Origin: an uncultured beta proteobacterium
GTDB lineage: Bacteria; Pseudomonadota; Gammaproteobacteria; Burkholderiales; SG8-39
DNA: 8,756 bases
Direction of reading: 5' to 3'
NCBI GenBank assembly: GCA_903868285.1
Contig: CAIPUP010000138.1
Span: 1-8,756 of the forward strand
A model generated the notes under the pieces. It was given only the letters and a program-made list of their open reading frames with translations. It had not been told where the DNA came from and ran no database searches. The position numbers and the translations under genes are program-made. Shown piece after piece: positions 1 to 8,458 of this stretch (position 1 is its first letter; each line of letters begins with the position of its first letter).

Positions 1-286
1 AGTACACGCCGCGTGGGCGTAATGGCAATTTGCTGCAAGCAAGGCAGCAAGGCCAGACTGTCCAGTAAATGCAGGGTAACCATTTGCGCCGGTTCGCGAA
101 TCGCCGTGAGGTTATGCACCTGGTTCCATTTATGCAGCAAGACGAGATAAGCGCATAAGCGATCGAGCAGACGACCCCAGCGCACCGAATCTTGTTCCAG
201 GCCATTCAGTTTGTGCAGCCCAAGGCTACGCATACCGGCGTCCAGTTCGGCGCGGCGCTCGTTCAGAGCGAAATCGGGGCGGGCGC

Positions 287-290
<4 letters not shown>
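1..290 (-). CDS. rsmG: 16S rRNA (guanine-N7) methyltransferase RsmG, N-terminal part
   Basis: RsmG (GidB) uses S-adenosylmethionine to methylate N7 of G527 in 16S rRNA, in the cytoplasm. Only the first 96 codons are inside the window, and the gene runs off the left edge. The visible part has the family N-terminal signature: KWNQVHNLTAIR at residues 54-65, then MVTLHLLDSLALLP at 70-83. The SAM-binding glycine loop would come just after the edge. The ATG at 290-288 overlaps the mnmG stop as ATGA (287-290), so the two genes share a transcript and are probably translationally coupled. No strong Shine-Dalgarno sequence precedes the start, which fits coupling. Identity is recognised from the motif and from the standard mnmG-rsmG order; the catalytic part cannot be seen. 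Confidence 0.93.
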
Positions 291-2257
<1,967 letters not shown>

Positions 2258-2383
2258 TCTGCTCAGCCTGTGGCACGCGGGCCCTGTCCATCGTGAAAGA
2301 AAGACGCTCGTGGAAGGCGACCGAACTTGCTAAGTGCTTGTTCTTCAAGGGCGCTTTGTTTTACCGGTCGCGGCGGGAGGCGG

Positions 2384-2412
2384 ATTGTAACGACTTTCTT
2401 TGCCAAGCCCAA
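2384..2412 (-). promoter_or_regulatory. Probable sigma-70 promoter of mnmG-rsmG
   Basis: On the minus strand a -35 TTGGGC (2412-2407) is followed, after a 17-bp spacer, by a -10 TACAAT (2389-2384), one base from consensus. Transcription would start near 2377 and give a leader of about 120 nt before the mnmG ATG. The -35 is only a half match, so the call rests on the good -10 and the ideal spacing. Confidence 0.5.
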
Positions 2413-2413
2413 G

Positions 2414-2454
2414 CGCTGCGCTAATAAGACCGCGCTTATCGGCGCGGCGCAGCG
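2414..2454. repeat. GC-rich inverted repeat upstream of the mnmG promoter
   Basis: CGCTGCGC (2414-2421) and GCGCAGCG (2447-2454) form a perfect 8-bp outer stem. Inside it, ATAAG (2424-2428) pairs with CTTAT (2435-2439) around a 6-base loop. The element abuts the -35 box of the candidate mnmG promoter. It has no U-tract on either side, so it is not a standard terminator. It could be an operator or a transcript structure; function unknown. Confidence 0.45.
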
Positions 2455-2511
2455 TCCGCAGATACTGCCAAGGGAACGCCAGGTAAAGAGCAAAAACAAC
2501 CGGCCGGAGGA

Positions 2512-2527
2512 CGTTTCACGTGGAACC
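2512..2527. other. parS-type ParB binding site, imperfect
   Basis: The core GTTTCACGTGGAAC (2513-2526) matches the bacterial chromosomal parS pattern (GTTTCACGTGAAAC / GTTCCACGTGGAAC) except that its two arms are of different versions. It is centred on CACGTG. ParB loads onto such sites to segregate the origin region. Its position beside mnmG-rsmG, whose usual downstream neighbours are parA and parB, supports the call. Confidence 0.85.
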
Positions 2528-2591
2528 TGCTGAAGTCAAAAACTGGCTGGCTTGATAGACGGTAGCTTGAACAAGCCACACAGCGAGCCTG

Positions 2592-2607
2592 CGTTCCACG
2601 TGGAACT
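2592..2607. other. parS-type ParB binding site, perfect palindrome
   Basis: GTTCCACGTGGAAC (2593-2606) is a perfect 14-bp palindrome and matches the chromosomal parS core known from many proteobacteria. Its centre lies exactly 80 bp from the centre of the first parS site. It is followed by an AT-rich stretch, about 80 bp beyond the stop of the transglutaminase-like gene. Confidence 0.9.
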
Positions 2608-2684
2608 ATATGAATATCCCTTTAAAATCAATAACTTACAGAATTTCCCCTGCCTGGCCAGCCTAGCGCCCTAGCCCAATGACG

Positions 2685-3509
2685 CTAAGCCACTGCGGCG
2701 GTCAACTGAATCGATGAAGCCAGGGTTTCCAGACCGCCGCCGGTTCGCACACCGCGGATCGGGCAAGCATCCAATTCATCAGCGCCAATCGCAATCCGCA
2801 CATGCTGCTCACCAGCTGGACACCGGGCCATGACATCGAAGCTACGCCAACGATCCACGACCCAGGCTTCTGCCCAGGCATGCCAACTCGCAGCGCCTAC
2901 GCCCTGCTCCGCAGCCGAGGATGCAGCGGGCGCATAGACATAGCCACTGACATAGCGTGCCGGTATTCCCAAATGGCGCAAACAAGCAATGAAGGCATGC
3001 ACCTGCGCCGAGGCGGGCACACTGGCAGGCGCTTGCGAGACATCGCTTTGCTTGCCGTCGACGTCATCAACCGCCAGTGCCGGTATGCGCTTGTTCAGGG
3101 CACTGGCCATCTCACGCAAACCCGATAAGGATGCAGCGCGACGACGCCACGCCTCGGCAAACTCCACCATCGCAGGGCGAGTACGCGTCAATGGCGTAGG
3201 GCGCAAAAATACCAGCGGCGACAAGACACCAACAGAAGCCACCTCTGCAACTTCATCAGCACCGGTTGCCGTCTGAATGCGGCCGCGACTATGGATATGG
3301 ATTTCCTCTACTGCGCTATCCAGGGTCAGCACATGCAACACGTTGCCATAACCATCGCGCGTCCGTGTTGCGCCACCGGTGGTATCGAGTTTCCAATGCA
3401 ACACCTGCTGCCCAGCCCCATTCTGCGGCGTCAGGCGCAATATCTGTGTCGATGAACGCACCGGCGCGCTATAGCGATAGGTGGTGTGGTGATCGATATC
3501 CAGCTTCAT
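2685..3509 (-). CDS. Transglutaminase-fold protein lacking the catalytic cysteine
   Basis: This is a 274-residue protein of the bacterial transglutaminase-like family, with an N-terminal Bact_transglu_N-type domain (about 1-85: DHHTTYRYSAPV, STQILRLTP, DGYGNVLHVLTLD) and a C-terminal transglutaminase core. Active members are usually thiol proteases or amidases. The core is recognisable from FIACLRHLGIPARYVSGY (173-190), HAWAEAWV (210-217) and the tail CPIRGVRTGGG (249-259). H210 and D225 occupy the catalytic His and Asp positions. The expected GVCQD motif before the helix is absent: the sequence reads SVPASAQVHAFIA (163-175), with A166 where Cys is expected and no Cys nearby, and the preceding segment seems a few residues short. 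Cys176, Cys230 and Cys249 are not at the nucleophile position. It is therefore probably a non-catalytic member, perhaps a binding or scaffold subunit. It is the last gene of the operon, 11 bp after the alpha-E gene, with no clear ribosome binding site. Confidence 0.9.
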   Translation of the reverse strand: MKLDIDHHTTYRYSAPVRSSTQILRLTPQNGAGQQVLHWKLDTTGGATRTRDGYGNVLHVLTLDSAVEEIHIHSRGRIQTATGADEVAEVASVGVLSPLVFLRPTPLTRTRPAMVEFAEAWRRRAASLSGLREMASALNKRIPALAVDDVDGKQSDVSQAPASVPASAQVHAFIACLRHLGIPARYVSGYVYAPAASSAAEQGVGAASWHAWAEAWVVDRWRSFDVMARCPAGEQHVRIAIGADELDACPIRGVRTGGGLETLASSIQLTAAVA

Positions 3510-3520
3510 CGGTATACCGG

Positions 3521-4513
3521 CTAAACCGTCCCCAGGTAGGCGCGCTGCATGCGGCTACCCAGCTCGTTGATGTCATCCAGACAATCGGTCAGATATTCAT
3601 GCAGACCGCTTTGAAAAATTTCTTCGATGTCGGCGTGTGTCAGGCGCACGAACAGCTCACCGGAAAGGCGCTTGGCCGCCGCATCGTTTTGGCCAACGAT
3701 GCGCTCGAGCGAAGCATTCACCTGCGCTGCACACGCCGCCAGCGAGCGTGGCATGCGCTGCTCGAGAATCAGTAACTCCGCCACCTTGATCGGGAAAATC
3801 TGATCGCGATAAATCAAACGATAGGTCTCGAAGGCCGATACCGAGCGCAACAAGGCCGCCCACTGGTAATAGTCGAGCGCGCCGCCGACATCCTCGACCC
3901 GTGGCAACAGGATGTGGTACTTCACATCCAGAATCCGGGCGGTGTTGTCAGCACGCTCCAGATGCGTGCCGAGGCGCGAAAAATTGAAGGCCTCGCCGCG
4001 CACGATGGTGCCGTAGGTCACGCCGCGAAACAGATGGCTGCGGTCCTTCACCCAATCGAAAAAACGTGTCGCTTCTGCGCCAACGCTATCTGCTAGCGAA
4101 AGCTCGCCTCGTGCAGCATCACTACGCCGACGTGCGGTCATGGTGCGACGGCCGAAACCACGCAATTCGATCCAGGTGGCATTGAGCGTTTCCCACATCT
4201 CGGAGGTGATCTGCCAACGCACGGCATGCGCGTTCTCTCGCGCGTCACGCAAACAGGACCAAATCGAAGACGGATTGCTTTGATCAAATGCCAGAAAATC
4301 AATCAATGCTGGTAGCGTGAGCTTGTCATGTTGCGCAGCAAAGGCCTCGGCCGTTCCGGTGATAGTGAGAGGCGCCAGCAGGTTCTGCCCCTGCGCCTCA
4401 TGGTTGCCAAACAACACCAGATTGGAAGTCACGCCCAGAATGCGCGCCATGTTCTCGGCCCGCTCCATCTGGCGACTCATCCAGAAAATCCGGTCGGCAA
4501 CGCGCGACAGCAT
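3521..4513 (-). CDS. Alpha-E domain protein
   Basis: This is a largely helical 330-residue protein of the alpha-E family (COG2307 type). The family nearly always accompanies circularly permuted ATP-grasp and transglutaminase-like genes and is predicted to take part in making or processing a peptide; its biochemistry is not established. The N-terminus MLSRVADRIFWMSRQMERAENMARILGV has the family R-x(n)-ER-x-E-x(n)-AR pattern. A second similar stretch, LERADNTARILDVKYHILLP, lies at about residues 180-205. I chose the ATG at 4513 because it starts exactly at the conserved MLSRVAD and follows the upstream stop after one base (TGA-C-ATG). The reading frame is open further upstream (to 4633), but that part overlaps the ATP-grasp gene and does not resemble the family. 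Length is close to the usual 310-330 residues. Confidence 0.92.
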   Translation of the reverse strand: MLSRVADRIFWMSRQMERAENMARILGVTSNLVLFGNHEAQGQNLLAPLTITGTAEAFAAQHDKLTLPALIDFLAFDQSNPSSIWSCLRDARENAHAVRWQITSEMWETLNATWIELRGFGRRTMTARRRSDAARGELSLADSVGAEATRFFDWVKDRSHLFRGVTYGTIVRGEAFNFSRLGTHLERADNTARILDVKYHILLPRVEDVGGALDYYQWAALLRSVSAFETYRLIYRDQIFPIKVAELLILEQRMPRSLAACAAQVNASLERIVGQNDAAAKRLSGELFVRLTHADIEEIFQSGLHEYLTDCLDDINELGSRMQRAYLGTV

Positions 4514-4514
4514 G

Positions 4515-6029
4515 TCAGCCTTGCTCCTGCGACTGGCTTTTGGATGCATCCGATAGGGGATTAGGCGAGGACTCCGACGGTTCATCCGGGGCCGCCTCAG
4601 CGTCAACGATCCAGGTGTCCTTGGTACCACCACCCTGCGATGAATTGACGACCAACGACCCTTCCTTCAACGCCACCCGGGTCAGGCCGCCAGGCACCAG
4701 ACGTACTTCATCGCCCGACAAAACAAACGGCCGCAAATCGATATGTCTTGGTGCGATGCCCTGTTCGACAAAGGTCGGGCAAGTGGAAAGCGACAGGGTC
4801 GGCTGCGCAATGTAGTTGGCCGGGTCCGCTTGCAAGCGCTGCCTGAATGCCGCAATTTCAGCCTTGGTGGCGGTCGGCCCGATCAACATGCCGTAGCCGC
4901 CAGAACCCTGGACCTCTTTCACCACCAATTCGGGCAAACGGTCCAGCACCAACTCCAGATCGTCCGGGCGCTTGCACTGCCAGGTCGGAACATTGGCCAG
5001 GATGGGCTCCTCACCAAGATAGAACCGGATCATGTCCGGTACATAAGGGTAGGTCGATTTGTCATCCGCCACCCCCGTGCCCATAGCGTTGGCCAGCGCA
5101 ACATTACCGGCCCGGACTACGGACAACAGTCCTGGCACCCCGAGCAACGAGTCTGGCCGGAAGGCCAGCGGATCGAGATAGGGATCGTCCACGCGGCGAT
5201 AAATCACATCGACCCGCTGCCGCCCGCCGGTGGTACGCATATAGACATAGCCGTCTTTGACCAACAGATCAGCACCCTCGACCAGCTCCACGCCCATCTG
5301 CTGTGCCAGAAAAGCGTGCTCGAAATAGGCGCTGTTATATTGCCCCGGGGTTAGCACAACCACGGTGGGCTCGCGCAATTGACGCGGCGCAGCATCGCGC
5401 AAGGTGCGCAACAGCAAACCCGGATAATGCTCGACCGGTTGCACCGGCTGGCGGGCAAACAGCTCCGGAAACAAGCGCATCATCATCTTGCGGTTTTCCA
5501 GCATATAAGACACGCCGGAGGGCGTGCGAAGATTGTCCTCCAGGACGTAGTAGCTGCCATCCTCATGCCGGATCAGGTCGATACCGGCAATATGGGAATA
5601 GACATGGTTTGGCAGCTCGAGCCCAATCATAGACACCTGATAGGCTTCATTAGTAAGTACCTGCTCCGCTGGGATCACGCCTGCACGCAGGATCTTCTGC
5701 TCATGGTAGATGTCGTGCAAAAACCGGTTGAGGGCATCCACCCGCTGCCGCAGACCGCGCGCCAGCATTTCCCACTCATTCATTGGGATGATGCGCGGGA
5801 TCGTGTCGAACGGAATCAAGCGCTCGGCACCGGCCTGATCACCGTAAACAGCGAAAGTGATACCGACACGATGGAACAGCAGATCGGCCTCGCGGCGCTT
5901 TTCTTCCACCCGCTCTGGTGGCATGGACGCCAACCATTGTTCCAGCGGTTGGTAGTGAGCGCGCGCCAACCCGCCGGCTAGGCGCATTTCATCATAATGC
6001 TGCACTGCAGCTTGGCGAGCGGAAGGCAT
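4515..6029 (-). CDS. Circularly permuted ATP-grasp protein
   Basis: This 504-residue member of the CP_ATPgrasp_1 (DUF404/DUF407, COG2308) family is predicted to use ATP to form amide or peptide bonds; its substrate is unknown. Typical stretches are YDEMR near the N-terminus, LEDNLRTPSGVSYMLENRKMM, VVLTPGQYNSAYFEHAFLA, DVIYRRVDDPYLDPL, GTGVADDKSTYPYVPDMI, VVKEVQGSGGYGMLIGP (about 368-384, the glycine-rich nucleotide loop), and RPFVLSGDEVRLVPGGLTRVA with SSQGGGTKDTWIV (about 432-475). The last ~29 residues are an acidic, Ser/Pro-rich, probably disordered tail. It is first in the operon, with the alpha-E gene one base downstream. ATG 6029 is the farthest possible start because an in-frame TAA lies at 6035-6033. 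GTG 6005 or ATG 5987 are alternatives: none has a Shine-Dalgarno sequence, and a sigma-54 start near 6034 would leave only a 5-nt leader for ATG 6029. Confidence 0.93.
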   Translation of the reverse strand: MPSARQAAVQHYDEMRLAGGLARAHYQPLEQWLASMPPERVEEKRREADLLFHRVGITFAVYGDQAGAERLIPFDTIPRIIPMNEWEMLARGLRQRVDALNRFLHDIYHEQKILRAGVIPAEQVLTNEAYQVSMIGLELPNHVYSHIAGIDLIRHEDGSYYVLEDNLRTPSGVSYMLENRKMMMRLFPELFARQPVQPVEHYPGLLLRTLRDAAPRQLREPTVVVLTPGQYNSAYFEHAFLAQQMGVELVEGADLLVKDGYVYMRTTGGRQRVDVIYRRVDDPYLDPLAFRPDSLLGVPGLLSVVRAGNVALANAMGTGVADDKSTYPYVPDMIRFYLGEEPILANVPTWQCKRPDDLELVLDRLPELVVKEVQGSGGYGMLIGPTATKAEIAAFRQRLQADPANYIAQPTLSLSTCPTFVEQGIAPRHIDLRPFVLSGDEVRLVPGGLTRVALKEGSLVVNSSQGGGTKDTWIVDAEAAPDEPSESSPNPLSDASKSQSQEQG

Positions 6030-6044
6030 GGCTTAGAAAGACTT

Positions 6045-6060
6045 AGCAACAGACATGCCA
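6045..6060 (-). promoter_or_regulatory. Sigma-54 (-24/-12) promoter of the ATP-grasp/alpha-E/transglutaminase operon
   Basis: The minus strand reads TGGCATGTCTGTTGCT from 6060 down. Against the RpoN consensus TGGCACG-N4-TTGCW it differs only at one base (T for C after TGGCA). The invariant GG (6059-6058) and GC (6047-6046) are exactly 10 nt apart, as required. The predicted start is near 6034, immediately upstream of the first operon gene. An NtrC-like site upstream makes this much more likely to be real than either element alone. Confidence 0.72.
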
Positions 6061-6256
6061 TTGTCCGGATCGCCCACACAAGCTGCATTGCCAGCACCGC
6101 CGCGAAGCCAGGCGGAAAGGTCCCGCCACAGGGGAAAACAGCAATGGCGAAGAACAACCTCACCGCTGCAACCGGCAACTGCTACCGACAACCAATGCAC
6201 AGACGATCATAGAAACTGTCGGCCGCCGCCCGGCGCGTTACCAACAAGCACATTAA

Positions 6257-6273
6257 CGCACCAAGTCAGTGCG
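6257..6273. promoter_or_regulatory. Candidate NtrC (GlnG) enhancer site
   Basis: The 17-bp sequence on the minus strand is cGCACT-GACTT-GGTGCg. It matches the NtrC consensus TGCACY-N5-GGTGCA at all positions except the outermost base on each side, and those two outer bases still pair with each other (C and G). Its centre is about 230 bp upstream of the predicted sigma-54 transcription start, within the usual range for an NtrC enhancer. Only one good site is visible, whereas NtrC promoters often have two. Confidence 0.62.
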
Positions 6274-6306
6274 ATATGCCGCAACATTCATTCCTCGGAT
6301 GCAAGC

Positions 6307-6339
6307 AATAAAAAAGCCGCCCCGGTTACCCGGAGCGGC
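6307..6339 (-). terminator. Rho-independent terminator of pckG
   Basis: On the minus strand GCCGCTCCGG (6339-6330) pairs with CCGGGGCGGC (6325-6316), a 10-bp stem with one G-U wobble, around a 4-base loop. The stem is followed directly by TTTTTTATT (6315-6307). It lies 63 bp after the pckG stop, so pckG should be insulated from the operon downstream. Confidence 0.93.
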
Positions 6340-6401
6340 CAATTTCAACCACCAACGATCAGCGCAACCGATGTCGCGCGAAGGAAGAAATCAAACCATC
6401 A

Positions 6402-8231
6402 CTAGACGAACGACTTGCCCAAACTTTCACGTCGCTGCGCCAACTCCTTCGGCAAGCGGGCAGCAAACGAAGTCAGCAGCTCGTCATGCATCACCAGCTC
6501 TCGATCCCATGCTGCCTTGTCGACCGAGCTGACCTTGGCATAGTGATCCTTGCCAAAACTCTCCAGACCGGTCCAGGACAGATCATCGAACGCCGGAACC
6601 ACGCCGATCGGGGTCTTCTGCCCCTGCGCCTTGTTCTGGCAACGCTCGACGATCCAGCGAATCACCCGCATGTTCTCGCCAAAGCCAGGCCAAATGAACT
6701 TGCCGTTGTCATCCTTGCGGAACCAGTTCACACAGTAAATCTTCGGCGCCTTGGCACCAACCGAGCGGCCGAGCTTCAGCCAGTGGCCAAAGTAATCAGC
6801 CATGTTGTAGCCGCAGAACGGAATCATCGCCATCGGATCACGACGCACCACACCGACTTTGCCGGTCGCCGCCGCAGTCGTTTCCGAACCCATGGTCGCC
6901 GCCATGTAAACGCCGGCGTCCCAATCAAAGGCTTCAGCCACCAGCGGCACGGTGTCATTACGACGGCCGCCGACCACGAAGGCGGAAATCGGCACACCCT
7001 CAGGGTTTTCCCACTCCGGATCAATCGACGGGCATTGCGATGACGGCACGGTGAAACGCGAGTTCGGGTGCGCCGCCAGACGACCGCAGTCCGGCGTCCA
7101 GGCATTGCCCTGCCAGTCGGTCAGCTTGGCCGGCGGGGTGTCGGTCATGCCCTCCCACCAGACATCGCCCTCTGGGGTTTCGGCCACGTTGGTATAGATG
7201 ACGTTGCGCTCGAGCATCTTCATGCAGTTAGGATTGGTCTTCATCGATGTGCCCGGCGCAACACCGAACATGCCGGCCTCGGGATTGATGGCATACAAAC
7301 GACCATCCTTGCCGGGCTTGATCCAGGCAATATCCTCACCAATCGTGGTGACCTTCCAGCCCGAGAACGCCGGCGGCGGCACCAACATGGCGAGGTTGGT
7401 CTTGCCACAAGCCGAGGGGAAGGCTGCGCTGACATAACTCTTCTGACCATCCGGCGCGGTAACGCCAAGAATCAGCATGTGCTCAGCCAGCCAACCCTGC
7501 TCACGCCCCATGATGGACGCAATCCGCAACGAGAAGCACTTCTTGCCCAGCAAGGCATTGCCACCATAGCCGGAACCATAGGACCAGATTTCCTTGGTCT
7601 CAGGGAAATGCACAATGTACTTATGCTCTTTGCTGCAAGGCCAGCGCACATCCTGTTGGCCAGCTGCCAGCGGGGCGCCCACCGAATGCACGCATGGCAC
7701 GAAAAAGCCGTCTTTACCGAGAATGTCCCAAACCTTTTTGGTCATGCGCGTCATGACGCGCATCGACACCACCACGTAGGGCGAATCCGAAAGCTCTATG
7801 CCGATGTGCGCGATATGCGAACCCAGCGGTCCCATCGAAAACGGCACCACATACAGCGTGCGACCACGCATGCAGCCATCAAACAGCTTGCCTATGGTGC
7901 CGCGCATCTCAGCCGGGTCAACCCAGTTATTGGTAGGACCAGCTTCATCCTTATGTTGCGAACAGATGAAAGTACGGTCTTCCATGCGCGCCACATCACT
8001 CGGGTCCGATAACGCCAGATAGCTGTCAGGACGCAGCGCCGGATTGAGGCGCTTCATCATGCCGGCCTGCACCATCTCGTTGCATAGGCGGTCGTATTCC
8101 TCCTGCGAACCGTCACACCAAACCACTTGGTCGGGCTTGGTCAGTGCAGCAATTTTGGCCACCCAATCTTTGGCGCCTTGATGCTGCACATACGACGGCG
8201 CGGCAGCGTACTGGGAAGATGACTGATTCAT
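6402..8231 (-). CDS. pckG: Phosphoenolpyruvate carboxykinase (GTP)
   Basis: PckG converts oxaloacetate and GTP to phosphoenolpyruvate, GDP and CO2, the first committed step of gluconeogenesis from TCA-cycle intermediates, in the cytoplasm. The 609-residue product has the normal length of the GTP-dependent family. It shows the substrate loop YGSGYGGN (about 218-225), the P-loop AAFPSACGKTN (269-279) with the family's reactive cysteine C275, the metal/nucleotide segment GEDIAWIKPGKDGRLYAINPE, and NWFRKDDNGKFIWPGFGENMRV near the C-terminus. I chose the ATG at 8231 because GAGGT (8244-8240) sits 8 nt upstream as a ribosome binding site, and because MNQ is a common beginning in close relatives. 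A GTG at 8246 would overlap that site. The gene appears monocistronic, with its own promoter region and a strong terminator. Nothing in the sequence suggests damage. Confidence 0.97.
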   Translation of the reverse strand: MNQSSSQYAAAPSYVQHQGAKDWVAKIAALTKPDQVVWCDGSQEEYDRLCNEMVQAGMMKRLNPALRPDSYLALSDPSDVARMEDRTFICSQHKDEAGPTNNWVDPAEMRGTIGKLFDGCMRGRTLYVVPFSMGPLGSHIAHIGIELSDSPYVVVSMRVMTRMTKKVWDILGKDGFFVPCVHSVGAPLAAGQQDVRWPCSKEHKYIVHFPETKEIWSYGSGYGGNALLGKKCFSLRIASIMGREQGWLAEHMLILGVTAPDGQKSYVSAAFPSACGKTNLAMLVPPPAFSGWKVTTIGEDIAWIKPGKDGRLYAINPEAGMFGVAPGTSMKTNPNCMKMLERNVIYTNVAETPEGDVWWEGMTDTPPAKLTDWQGNAWTPDCGRLAAHPNSRFTVPSSQCPSIDPEWENPEGVPISAFVVGGRRNDTVPLVAEAFDWDAGVYMAATMGSETTAAATGKVGVVRRDPMAMIPFCGYNMADYFGHWLKLGRSVGAKAPKIYCVNWFRKDDNGKFIWPGFGENMRVIRWIVERCQNKAQGQKTPIGVVPAFDDLSWTGLESFGKDHYAKVSSVDKAAWDRELVMHDELLTSFAARLPKELAQRRESLGKSFV

Positions 8232-8337
8232 GAAAGGGAACCTCACTCAAAATCGGAAAACAGGGGAAAACATTCTGGCCGTGGGCAGCCTGCGGCATCT
8301 GGCAGATTTGCTGCGAACGGGGCTGAAAAAGGCGCGC

Positions 8338-8364
8338 ATTTTACCATGCAGCACCATGCTCCAA
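8338..8364 (-). promoter_or_regulatory. Candidate promoter of pckG
   Basis: The minus strand has an extended -10, TGGTAAAAT, with the hexamer TAAAAT at 8343-8338. A weak -35 TTGGAG (8364-8359) lies only 15 bp upstream, shorter than ideal. The TGn extension could compensate. The predicted start near 8331 would leave a leader of about 100 nt. This is a pattern match only. Confidence 0.35.
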
Positions 8365-8458
8365 TCGTCACGAAAAACACCGCAAAACGCTGGCCAAGAA
8401 CAGGGATTACTTCGTAACGCTCTGTTTTAACGATGTTTTTTTACGGGCTGATGCAATG

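Larger units (their letters stand above)
2258..2684. other. Intergenic region between the peptide-ligase-like operon and mnmG
   Basis: This 427-bp gap holds, from high to low coordinate, an AT-rich patch (about 2605-2640), a perfect parS palindrome, a second near-parS site, a GC-rich inverted repeat and a probable mnmG promoter. A 78-codon minus-strand open frame (2263-2499) resembles no family I know and spans the promoter, so I do not call it a gene. I looked for DnaA boxes (TTATNCACA type) on both strands and found no convincing one. No intrinsic terminator with a U-tract is evident after the operon's last stop codon. Confidence 0.7.
6030..6401. other. Regulatory intergenic region between pckG and the ATP-grasp operon
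   Basis: This 372-bp gap contains the pckG terminator (6307-6339), an NtrC-type inverted repeat (6257-6273) and a sigma-54 promoter match (6045-6060), in that order along the direction of transcription. About 200 bp without recognisable features separate the NtrC site from the promoter, a normal spacer for DNA looping. Short open frames here resemble no known protein. I saw no clear IHF site. Confidence 0.7.

Noticed and set aside
2263..2499. 78-codon minus-strand open frame upstream of mnmG
   Set aside because: No recognisable family, no ribosome binding site evident, and it spans the inverted repeat and the candidate mnmG promoter.
2605..2640. AT-rich stretch next to parS as a possible origin unwinding element
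   Set aside because: No cluster of DnaA boxes is visible on either strand in the gap, so an oriC call is not supported.
2655..2695. Weak hairpin overlapping the stop of the transglutaminase-like gene as a terminator
   Set aside because: The stem is imperfect with a long loop and no U-tract follows on the minus strand.
6206..6211. TATGAT as a sigma-70 -10 box for the ATP-grasp operon
   Set aside because: The hexamer is good but there is no -35-like sequence 16-18 bp upstream; the sigma-54 match is far stronger.
7068..8012. 314-codon open frame on the plus strand opposite pckG
   Set aside because: It is antisense to pckG in a region dense with conserved PEPCK motifs; its His/Arg-rich composition is typical of a shadow frame.
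8402..8432. Hairpin with nearby T-run after the AbrB-family gene as its terminator
   Set aside because: The stem is interrupted by mismatches and the T-run lies on the plus-strand side, the wrong orientation for the minus-strand gene.
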